This document shows positions 17,325 to 23,591 of a stretch of 64,000 nucleotides of DNA, piece by piece. The stretch is from positions 1 to 64,000 of the forward strand of contig DATFBM010000033.1 in the NCBI GenBank assembly GCA_035253825.1. Direction: 5' to 3'. The stretch's first letter is position 1; each line of letters begins with the position of its first letter. The translations under genes were made by a program, and so were the position numbers. The notes under the pieces are model-generated. The model did not search any database. It was not told where the DNA came from and worked only from the letters and a program-made list of their open reading frames with translations. Origin of the DNA: JACCTH01 sp035253825. Lineage in GTDB: Bacteria; Actinomycetota; Acidimicrobiia; Spongiisociales; ZC4RG35.

Positions 17325-18431
17325 TTGAGGATCCTTGTAGTCAACGCCGGTTCGAGCAGCCTCAAGCTGCGGGTGATCGACGGTGACGACAACGTCGTTC
17401 ATTCCTCCGACCTGCCGGCGATCGGAAGCGGTACCGGGCCGAAGCAGATCGCCTCGGCGCTGGCCGGGTGGAGGTCAGTCGAGGGTGTGGGCCACCGCAT
17501 CGTGCATGGCGGCAACACCTTCTCAGGACCCGTCGCAGTCGATGGAGACGTCGTCCAACAGCTCGCCCGGCTGGTCGACTTGGCCCCGCTCCACCAGCCG
17601 ATGTCATTGGCGGCTTTGGATGCCGTTACCGCGGCGCTGCCTTCGGTGCCAGCTGTGGCATGTTTCGACACCGCCTTCCACGCCGGCCTCCCGCCGGCGG
17701 CGGCGACATATCCGCTTCCCCGTCAGTGGAGGGAGCGATGGGGCCTGCGACGCTTCGGGTTTCACGGATTGTCACACTCGTATGCGGCCGCAAAGGCCGT
17801 TGAGCTGATCGGCCGGCCCCTAGAGGGCACCTCCATCGTCACCTGTCACCTCGGAGCCGGGGCGTCGTTGGCGGCGGTTCGCGATGGCCGTTCGGTCGAC
17901 ACCACGATGGGCTTCACCCCCCTCGAAGGCTTGATGATGGCGACCCGTTCGGGTTCGATCGACCCCGGGCTCCTGTTGTGGTTGGCAAACACGGTCGGTA
18001 TGCCGGGGCAGGAGCTTGCCAAAGGACTTGAAGAACAATCGGGGTTCTTGGGCCTAGCGGGGACTGCCGACATGCGCGAGGTATTGGCTGCATCCGAAGC
18101 TGGGAATGCCGACGCTCAGTTAGCCATCGATGTCTATCTCCACCGGCTGCGATCGGGCATCGCGGCGATGACGGCGTCGCTGGACGGGCTCCATGGGCTG
18201 GTGTTCACCGGAGGCGTGGGTGAAAATTCGGCGCTCATCCGGAAACGTGCCCTCGAGGGGCTGCAGCACCTCGGGCTGGCCATCCATCCCTTGAAAAATG
18301 ACGAGAACTCTGGCGACCGGATAATCAGCCCGTCTCGCGCCGCGGTCCGAGTGGTAGTGGTCTCAGCCCGTGAGGATCTCCAGATCGCCCGCGAGGTTCG
18401 GCTATCACTTGCCCCACGGACTCAGCCCTGA
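17325..18431 (+). CDS. ackA: Acetate kinase
   Basis: 368 residues if translation starts at the TTG at 17325, which puts ILVVNAGSSSLKL at the N terminus as in other acetate kinases; a TTG at 17301 would overlap xfp. It interconverts acetyl phosphate + ADP and acetate + ATP. Family motifs are NAGSSS, GHRIVHGG, the catalytic region CFDTAFHAGLP, RFGFHGLSHSY, CHLGAGASL, MGFTPLEGLMMATRSGSIDP and FTGGVGENSA. It forms an operon with the phosphoketolase, giving one ATP per C5 or C6 sugar cleaved. No phosphotransacetylase is present in the window. Confidence 0.95.
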   Translation: MRILVVNAGSSSLKLRVIDGDDNVVHSSDLPAIGSGTGPKQIASALAGWRSVEGVGHRIVHGGNTFSGPVAVDGDVVQQLARLVDLAPLHQPMSLAALDAVTAALPSVPAVACFDTAFHAGLPPAAATYPLPRQWRERWGLRRFGFHGLSHSYAAAKAVELIGRPLEGTSIVTCHLGAGASLAAVRDGRSVDTTMGFTPLEGLMMATRSGSIDPGLLLWLANTVGMPGQELAKGLEEQSGFLGLAGTADMREVLAASEAGNADAQLAIDVYLHRLRSGIAAMTASLDGLHGLVFTGGVGENSALIRKRALEGLQHLGLAIHPLKNDENSGDRIISPSRAAVRVVVVSAREDLQIAREVRLSLAPRTQP

Positions 18432-18958
18432 TGCCAGCAACTTGTGCCAGCATCTTTCTCGTGGCAGGCCACATTCCGTTCTCAAGCTAATGAGAAGGTA
18501 CGTCCTAGCAGGAACAGCCCGTGAGCGGATCTAACTCCTAGCTGCCAAGCCGCGGCATTCGAGTCTGATCAATCGTCGGCTACTACGAAGCCGACTATCC
18601 GGCGCAGGTTGCGGTCGATGTCTCGAGCTTTTCGATCGAGCCGCGCCACGTTTCGTAGTTCGTGACCCGCCGCCTGCTTCCTGGTACGGAGGCGATGCTT
18701 TGACTGTCTCAACTTTTCCTGAGCCGCAAAGAAGCGCTCCTGCCGAGAGCCCATGTCCGTCTCCCGTCTCCGACTTGTACCGAAGCGGCCGCTCGAGAGT
18801 CGGACACCCAAGCCTCCGCCACGGTCTTCTACCCGGTTGCGCTTCCTTTTATGCATCGCAGTGCAACCCCGCGGTCAGGGAAATACCTGATGGGAGTAGT
18901 CATCTGACCGGGCCATCCCCAATAGGCAAATGGGCTCGGAATCCATGTAGTTGCCGTG
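18432..18958. other. Intergenic stretch with one small candidate gene
   Basis: After ackA this 527-bp gap holds no recognisable RNA gene. A weak 6-bp inverted repeat (TTCTCA / TGAGAA, about 18478-18495) follows ackA without a T-run. The only coding candidate is a 61-residue minus-strand frame at 18569-18754. The rest, including about 200 bp before the flippase-like gene, probably contains its promoter, but no confident -35/-10 pair is seen. Confidence 0.5.
18569..18754 (-). CDS. Small basic hypothetical protein
   Basis: 61 residues from the ATG at 18754, preceded by GGAGA at suitable spacing. The composition is strongly basic and helical, rich in arginine, glutamine and alanine (AQEKLRQSKHRLRTRKQAA), with a short hydrophobic end (IVGFVVADD). 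No family is recognised. A longer frame to 18856 exists but its extra N terminus looks non-coding. It may be a nucleic-acid-binding protein or a chance frame. Confidence 0.35.
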   Translation of the reverse strand: MGSRQERFFAAQEKLRQSKHRLRTRKQAAGHELRNVARLDRKARDIDRNLRRIVGFVVADD

Positions 18959-20020
18959 ATGGGAAACGTCACCACCCTGCTTCCGAGCGCACCCGAGGTT
19001 CCTCGTCCATGGAAGAGCACCGCCGGGAAGTGGTTGCGAGGCCTGCTCATGCTGGTATCGCTGGGATTCCTCTTGAGGACCGGGATCGTGAACTTCCCGA
19101 TCATCAGGGAGGCATCTCGTCAAGTGGCGGCCGCCAATGCCGGCCTGATCGCCGGGGCGCTGATGCTCGAGACGGTGTGGACCTACTCGCTCTCCAACGT
19201 CTACCGACAATCGCTCATCGCTCAGGGAGGCCGGATGAGCGCAGGGAGGGCTCTCCACATTTCGATGGGGGCGTTCTCACTGAGTCGGATGCTGCCCGGC
19301 GGGGGCGCGGCCGGAAGCATCTTCGCGGCCCGGGAGATGGTTCGAATCGGAAACGACGTCCCGACCACCGTGACGTCAATGCTTTTCTCCTGGTGGATCT
19401 CAGTGACCACTCTTGCCGGGCTCGTCGTGATTGGATCCGGCTTGGGAGTCGTCGCCGGAACCGTTCCCACCGCCTACGTCGTCGGCCCCGCCCTAGCGCT
19501 CGCCGTCCTGGTAGCCATGGGAGGAGCAGCACAGATGGCAAGAGGGAGCGTGGGATTCCGCACTCTCGTGGGCGCTCGGGTCGACCGCCTCGCCGGCCGA
19601 TACGGTCTCCCATCATCGTCTCGAACCTGGGACCGCCTCGCTCCCAGTCTGCACGGTATGGCTCGGACTGCCGGATGGGCTTTGACGAGTTGGGTGAGCG
19701 ACGCCGCTGCCCTCTGGTTGGTCTTCGCCGCATTCGGGGAGTTGCTCCACCCCGGGGTGCTGATGGTCGGATACGGCCTGGCGAATCTGATCAATGCCCT
19801 CCCCGAGCTGACCCCGGGTTGGCTCGGGGTCATGGAATCTGCCCTGGCCGTGGCCTACGCAGCTCTTGGGGTCCCCGCGGGAATAGCGATGATGGCAGTG
19901 CTCGCCTACCGGCTCCTCTCCTACTGGTTGCCGGTCGGGGTGGGGCTCGTCCCTGGGTTGAAAATGCTGCGCGCTGCCCCGGGCCTTCAGACGGCAACTC
20001 CGCAAAGGCTGGCGGCCTGA
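18959..20020 (+). CDS. Lysylphosphatidylglycerol synthase TM-region / flippase-like membrane protein
   Basis: 353 residues (a GTG three bases upstream is an alternative start) with about eight hydrophobic segments. The pattern ALHISMGAFSLSRMLPGGGAAGS followed later by GYGLANLINALPELTPGWLGVMESAL and AVLAYRLLSYWLPVGVG is typical of the LPG_synthase_TM (UPF0104, YbhN-like) family. Members flip or transport lipids and occur with glycosyltransferases or the MprF synthetase domain; no synthetase domain is present. The next gene starts within its stop (TGATG), so the S51 peptidase is co-translated. Confidence 0.8.
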   Translation: MGNVTTLLPSAPEVPRPWKSTAGKWLRGLLMLVSLGFLLRTGIVNFPIIREASRQVAAANAGLIAGALMLETVWTYSLSNVYRQSLIAQGGRMSAGRALHISMGAFSLSRMLPGGGAAGSIFAAREMVRIGNDVPTTVTSMLFSWWISVTTLAGLVVIGSGLGVVAGTVPTAYVVGPALALAVLVAMGGAAQMARGSVGFRTLVGARVDRLAGRYGLPSSSRTWDRLAPSLHGMARTAGWALTSWVSDAAALWLVFAAFGELLHPGVLMVGYGLANLINALPELTPGWLGVMESALAVAYAALGVPAGIAMMAVLAYRLLSYWLPVGVGLVPGLKMLRAAPGLQTATPQRLAA

Positions 20021-20835
20021 TGCCCGGGCCAATTGGTCTCCTGGGCGGACTCGAGCACTACCCCCTAACCGAGTCCCTCGACCGCCAACTGCTCGAGGAG
20101 GTTGGGGTGTGTTCGCCGTCGGTGATCGTGCTTCCGTTCGCCTGTCTCCCCTGGCAGGAAGTGGCCGCAGGAGAACTGGCCCGATCCCACTGGACTCGGA
20201 TCGGCGCCCGGGTGAGGGTGCAATGCCGCCAACGTGGAATTCCTGATTTGGCCACTCTCGGCGCGATTCGCAACGCCGATGTGATCGTTCTTCCAGGGGG
20301 CGTTCCCCACCGTCTCCTCGGAGCACTGGTTGGGACCCTGCTGTGGGAAGAGGTCGCCGATCGATGGCGGGCTGGCGCCGCCGTAACCGGGTCCTCTGCC
20401 GGGGCCATGGCGCTTTTCGAGAAGCGCGTCGCCCTCGACCCGACCAACCTTTTGCGACTCGTACCGGGCTTGGGACTGTTGGCCGGCTACGTGGCGGGCC
20501 CGCATTTTGATCGGCTTCATGTCCGCCGATGGCTCGCCTTGGCGCTCGGTCGAGTCGCCCCTCTCGGAATACTCGGACTCGACGAGTCGACAGGCCTGGT
20601 CGGGCGGCCGGGTGCCATGAAGGTCCTGGGAGCCGGGTCAGTGACGATCGCAGAGCGAGATCGGGTCGAGACTTATGGGGCCGGGGCGGTGATCGATATC
20701 GACCTCGTCAACCGAAGCAGCGTCGCATCTGAGCGATTACTCGCTCAGAGGGATGAACCGAGGGCGAGGATAGATCCTGAATTGCATCGCGATGCGCGAC
20801 CCTACAAGCCGAGTCGACTTGGAAAGACGAATTAA
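20020..20835 (+). CDS. Peptidase S51 family protein (cyanophycinase/dipeptidase E-like)
   Basis: 271 residues, ATG overlapping the previous stop by one base. The nucleophile elbow GSSAGAM (near residue 127) follows a DVIVLPGGVPHRLL segment and precedes a GYVAGPHFD motif. This is the serine-histidine arrangement of S51 peptidases such as cyanophycinase and PepE. The order of the first strands (GLLGGLEHYPL, VIVLPFA) also fits. The substrate is unknown: no cyanophycin synthetase is in the window. The longer open frame extending upstream to 18700 is antisense/shadow sequence over the flippase gene. Confidence 0.8.
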   Translation: MPGPIGLLGGLEHYPLTESLDRQLLEEVGVCSPSVIVLPFACLPWQEVAAGELARSHWTRIGARVRVQCRQRGIPDLATLGAIRNADVIVLPGGVPHRLLGALVGTLLWEEVADRWRAGAAVTGSSAGAMALFEKRVALDPTNLLRLVPGLGLLAGYVAGPHFDRLHVRRWLALALGRVAPLGILGLDESTGLVGRPGAMKVLGAGSVTIAERDRVETYGAGAVIDIDLVNRSSVASERLLAQRDEPRARIDPELHRDARPYKPSRLGKTN

Positions 20836-20887
20836 ATCCAGACCCGCGTTTGTGCGAATCCGCTTTGCTACCCGAAAGCCAACGGCC

Positions 20888-21016
20888 TCAGGCCGTCAGG
20901 GCGGTTATGACGTAGAGCGCCAGTCCCAACCAGCCGAAACTGACCGTCCCCAACTTCACATTGAAGGCGGCTATGAGGAAGCAGATCACAGCGAGGATCA
21001 GTAGAACGGTGTCCAT
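20888..21016 (-). CDS. 42-residue membrane miniprotein
   Basis: An ATG at 21016 opens a 42-codon frame ending in TGA. Two hydrophobic helices (VLLILAVICFLIAAF and WLGLALYVITALTA) are joined by a short loop with one lysine and a VSFG turn. The arrangement resembles tiny two-helix membrane proteins common in actinobacteria and their phages. No strong ribosome site precedes it, so expression is uncertain. It faces the convergent S51 peptidase gene. Confidence 0.5.
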   Translation of the reverse strand: MDTVLLILAVICFLIAAFNVKLGTVSFGWLGLALYVITALTA

Positions 21017-21406
21017 GCCATCAGAGTACGGCAGGAAGTTTTCCGCGCTCGGTATTGTCCCGAGGGACTGCTGGGCAAGAATCCTCTCAGATCTGGGCGG
21101 CGGTTCTCCTGATCGGGTCGGTCTTAGTTCGGCGGAGTTCCTCGGGCCGAATGAAGCGAGAGCTGGGCTCGCTGGCCGCGGTCCCCTTGCTGTAGGTCGG
21201 ATGGTCGACCTGGCTGGTGGCCTTTAGGGTCGTTTTTCTCGTATAGGAGCTCTCATGATGTACGAACCTGAGGTTGGATTCAGACCGAGGAAAGGCCCAC
21301 ACTTAGGCGACTGATTCGACATCACGTCGGCTTCTTTTGGTCCGTTCTTCGTCGCATCGCGCGACTTGCCAGGGTTAGCTTGAGATCGAAGGGAAGGGAG
21401 TATCTG
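21017..21406. other. Intergenic stretch, no gene seen
   Basis: About 390 bp between the miniprotein and the secreted protein gene. Frames here are short and of non-coding composition, and no tRNA fold or strong hairpin is visible. The last 20 bases carry the ribosome-binding site (GGGAG, 21396-21400) of the downstream gene, so its promoter must lie in this stretch. Confidence 0.5.
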
Positions 21407-21742
21407 ATGAGGCGAGTCGTCGTCCTTATGGCAATGGTGTTTGTGATGTTGGCATTGGCAATTCCGGCTCCCGCGGCCATTCACGAAATGGTGGCGGCGT
21501 ATTGCAGCGGTGGCGGTCATGGCGCAATTGACACCGAGGGATTCCTTGAGCCGCCCGGGATTTCGGATTTCACTGAGAAGAACTTTGCTCAACCTGTCAT
21601 ATCGAATGGTGTCGTGGCTGAGATTGGTGGCCTACCAATCGTGCAAGATCGACCAGCGGCGAAGTACCCAGCCGGATCTATCGCCTTCGATCTGCCCGAG
21701 CCGGTACACCCGAGTACCAACTGCGCGGCCCTTCAGCCGTAA
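21407..21742 (+). CDS. Small secreted protein of unknown function
   Basis: 111 residues from the ATG at 21407, six bases after GGGAG. A typical signal peptide (MRRVVVLMAMVFVMLALAIP then APAA) ends near residue 23 with an AxA-type cleavage site. The mature part IHEMVAAYCSGGGHGAID followed by FLEPPGISDFTEKNFAQPV contains two cysteines (about 33 and 107), possibly a disulphide. No enzyme motif is seen. A weak hairpin with a T-run follows. Confidence 0.65.
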   Translation: MRRVVVLMAMVFVMLALAIPAPAAIHEMVAAYCSGGGHGAIDTEGFLEPPGISDFTEKNFAQPVISNGVVAEIGGLPIVQDRPAAKYPAGSIAFDLPEPVHPSTNCAALQP

Positions 21743-21772
21743 ACCGTCCCCCGGGCGGATCCACTGACCGAG

Positions 21773-21818
21773 CCCCTGGCTTACCGAGCTCGGCGAGCCG
21801 GGGAGCTGAGCGCTTTTT
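21773..21818 (+). terminator. Weak intrinsic-terminator-like hairpin
   Basis: CCCC plus GGCT (21773-21781) can pair with AGCCGGGG (21796-21803) with one bulged T, and a run of five T begins at 21814, ten bases after the stem. It lies about 30 bases after the secreted protein gene and just before the convergent SnoaL-like gene. Spacing to the T-run is long, so efficiency is doubtful. Confidence 0.35.
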
Positions 21819-21833
21819 CGGGTCTGGGGCTTA

Positions 21834-22268
21834 TTAACCACCCCCCGACAACGAATCAGTCGAGCGCGGAGTGGTGATGGGATCGGCATGTCGATGGACG
21901 ATCTTCCATCCGGCATCTTCCACCCGAAAGACTGTGGTCACCCGAAGGGAGAACTCGGTCATCTCATCGGCGCCGCCAAGCTTCGAACGGAACCGCTCGA
22001 TCTCAAGAATGTAGGCGAGATCGGCGGTCGTATTCTCCGAGATTCGCTCGAAGCCGATCGCCGCTCCCTCCCGAAAGTTGGTAGCGGCACGATCCATTGT
22101 CTCGGCAGCATTTCTCCAACCGAGTGATGGTGGCCCAAACGGGTTGGCAATGGTGACGTCGTCGCCTTTTGAGTACAGGGCTTTCAACGGCTCCGGGTCA
22201 CCCCTAACGAATGCGTCTACTGCTTCGTGACTGTCCTCGACGGCAGCAGCGAGATCGGACCTCATCAT
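21834..22268 (-). CDS. SnoaL-like / NTF2-fold protein
   Basis: 144 residues from the ATG at 22268, which follows a clear GGAGG site. The alternation of helices and strands (AVDAFVRGDPEPLKALYS, DDVTIANPFGPP, ILEIERFR, VTTVFRVEDAGWKIVHRHAD) is the NTF2-like fold of SnoaL/ketosteroid-isomerase-type proteins. The late HRHAD is common in DUF4440-like members. Substrate and role are unknown. It lies just outside the left boundary of the tRNA-Asn island. Confidence 0.75.
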   Translation of the reverse strand: MMRSDLAAAVEDSHEAVDAFVRGDPEPLKALYSKGDDVTIANPFGPPSLGWRNAAETMDRAATNFREGAAIGFERISENTTADLAYILEIERFRSKLGGADEMTEFSLRVTTVFRVEDAGWKIVHRHADPITTPRSTDSLSGGG

Positions 22269-22414
22269 TTCCACCTCCAACAGCTAACCGCACGAAGAGT
22301 CCAGGCTATCGCCCGATAAGAATCCGCGCCCTCTGTCTCCCGGCCTCGATCAACCTTTCCTGTGCTAGCCCGTGCCCACGGGGAAGCCCTGAGCTCTGAG
22401 CAGGGTGCCGGTAG

Positions 22415-22457
22415 GCTCCGGGGGCGAGAGTCGAACTCGTAACCTACGGATTAACAG
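22415..22457 (-). repeat. Left attachment site: tRNA-Asn 3'-half copy
   Basis: A 43-bp near-identical copy of 26802-26844, in the same orientation. One mismatch (T at 22440 against C at 26827) breaks a T-stem pair. Homology ends exactly in the anticodon loop (after TTAACAG), and the sequence beyond it cannot fold as a tRNA 5' half. It is therefore a recombination scar, not a gene. Confidence 0.8.
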
Positions 22458-22826
22458 CACTTGCCGTAAATGCGGTGTGCTAAGTGGCAAAACCCCTGGT
22501 CGCGACTGAGCGAAAGTAGCTCAGTTATCCGCTCTCCATGAACAGGAGGTGCGACGTGGCACGACGACCTCAGCTTCCCGCAGATGTAAGCGACTTCCTT
22601 GGTGGCGGCAGGCGAAGCTGCCGCCTCGAGATCGACTCGAGGAGGACCTGGGCCGGTAACTGGAGATGTTGGCTGAGAACGTCAGCCAAGCGAGCGACTT
22701 GGGCTTGGTGACTGCACTTTCCGCTGAGATGCTCGCCGAATACAAACCAGCCGGAAGTAGTGGATCCACTTGAGGAAGCGCATCGCGAAGCCAACTCTTA
22801 GTTCCTCGATGCAAGGATTTGGAAAG
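22458..22826. other. Degenerate sequence inside the island
   Basis: About 370 bp with no intact gene. On the plus strand a helical, decayed frame can be read near 22640-22770 (RLEEDLGR, a stop, then LEMLAENVSQASDLGLVTAL), which looks like the relic of a small acidic protein. The minus-strand 127-codon frame across this stretch has no protein-like composition. Confidence 0.4.
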
Positions 22827-22870
22827 TACGGACGAGGGGAATCGAACCCCCAACCTCCTGATCCGTAGTC
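22827..22870 (-). repeat. tRNA-Arg(ACG)-like 3'-half fragment
   Basis: Read on the minus strand, 44 bases give GACTACGGATC (anticodon loop CTACGGA, anticodon ACG). A variable region follows, then a T-arm GGGGG-TTCGATT-CCCCT and an acceptor 3' strand CGTCCGT with discriminator A. No D-arm or acceptor 5' strand (ACGGACG) exists upstream, so it is half a tRNA. It starts near the anticodon, as integrase attachment sites do. It is probably an attP-type core or scar from an element specific for tRNA-Arg. Confidence 0.6.
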
Positions 22871-22913
22871 GTGACAACCGTCCCGAGCGATGAGCCAGTC
22901 GCATCGGATCCTC

Positions 22914-22948
22914 TTGACAGCCCGGAGCAAAGAGTCATAGACTATGAC
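22914..22948 (+). promoter_or_regulatory. Promoter and palindromic operator of the tetR-type gene
   Basis: TTGACA (22914-22919) is a perfect -35 element. After 18 bases comes TAGACT (22938-22943), a plausible -10. Covering the -10 is the perfect palindrome GTCATAG-A-CTATGAC (22934-22948), of a size and place expected for a TetR dimer operator. Transcription would start around 22950, making the ATG at 22953 nearly leaderless. Autorepression and control of the coupled downstream enzyme follow naturally. Confidence 0.65.
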
Positions 22949-22952
22949 ATCA

Positions 22953-23591
22953 ATGGCACAAGCTATGGCTAGCTCTCCTCGGGGCCTCACGATCAAAGAC
23001 AGGAAACGCCAGGTGACGCGGGATGCCGTGCTCGATGCCGTTGTCGAGGTGATTGGAGACCGAGGATTTGACTTCTCGGTCCAGGATGTGGCGGATCGAG
23101 CCGGGATCGCCCACCGTACCGTGTACCGGCATTTCCCGACCCGGGAGGCGTTGGTCGATGCCGTTGCGGAACGCTTCGAATCGGGCGTAGCCATGAACCG
23201 CCTCGGAGAGGCTGAGACGCTCCAGGCCTTGCTCGACGAGCTCGATGTCCTCTACGCCTGGTTCGACAGCGAAGCCGACCTCGTGCATGCGGTGGCGGTG
23301 AAGACGCTCGCCACCGGGAAGCGAACGGGGCCCAGTCAGCGCCGAAGTGAGCACTGGCGAGGCGTGTTGAAGGCGGCTTACCCGAACCTGGCCGCGGAAG
23401 ACTTGGAGCCCGCCTTCATCATCATCAGGAATCTGTTGGGCATGGTTGGGTGGCATTTGCTCACCTCGGAGCCCGGGATCAGTTCGGCCCAGGCGGCGCA
23501 GGCGATGCGACGGATGGTCGAGGTCGCACTTGTCGACTTGGAGCGTCGCGACAAAGAGGCGGCCAACGCGGCCGCGGGGAGGAAGTCATGA
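22953..23591 (+). CDS. TetR/AcrR family transcriptional regulator
   Basis: 212 residues from the ATG at 22953; the earlier ATG at 22944 lies inside the operator. The N-terminal DNA-binding domain reads RDAVLDAVVEVIGDRGFDF then SVQDVADRAGIAHRTVYRHFPTREALVDAV, the helix-turn-helix and tetramer-like YRHF signature of TetR proteins. The C-terminal helical ligand domain is divergent. Its stop overlaps the next start (ATGA), so it is transcribed and translated with the PEP-utilising enzyme and probably represses both through the palindrome upstream. The inducer is unknown. Confidence 0.9.
   Translation: MAQAMASSPRGLTIKDRKRQVTRDAVLDAVVEVIGDRGFDFSVQDVADRAGIAHRTVYRHFPTREALVDAVAERFESGVAMNRLGEAETLQALLDELDVLYAWFDSEADLVHAVAVKTLATGKRTGPSQRRSEHWRGVLKAAYPNLAAEDLEPAFIIIRNLLGMVGWHLLTSEPGISSAQAAQAMRRMVEVALVDLERRDKEAANAAAGRKS

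Noticed and set aside
18700..20019. A 711-codon plus-strand frame extending upstream of the S51 peptidase
   Set aside because: The upstream 440 codons are the wrong frame over the flippase-like gene and have arginine/proline/glycine-rich shadow composition; the peptidase starts at the ATG at 20020.
22516..22526. GTAGCTCAGTT, resembling a tRNA D-arm
   Set aside because: No acceptor, anticodon or T-arm pairs at the right distances on the same strand; likely chance or a much-decayed fragment.
22521..22904. 127-codon minus-strand frame in the island
   Set aside because: Serine/arginine-rich composition, crosses the tRNA-Arg fragment, and has no ribosome site or homologous motif.
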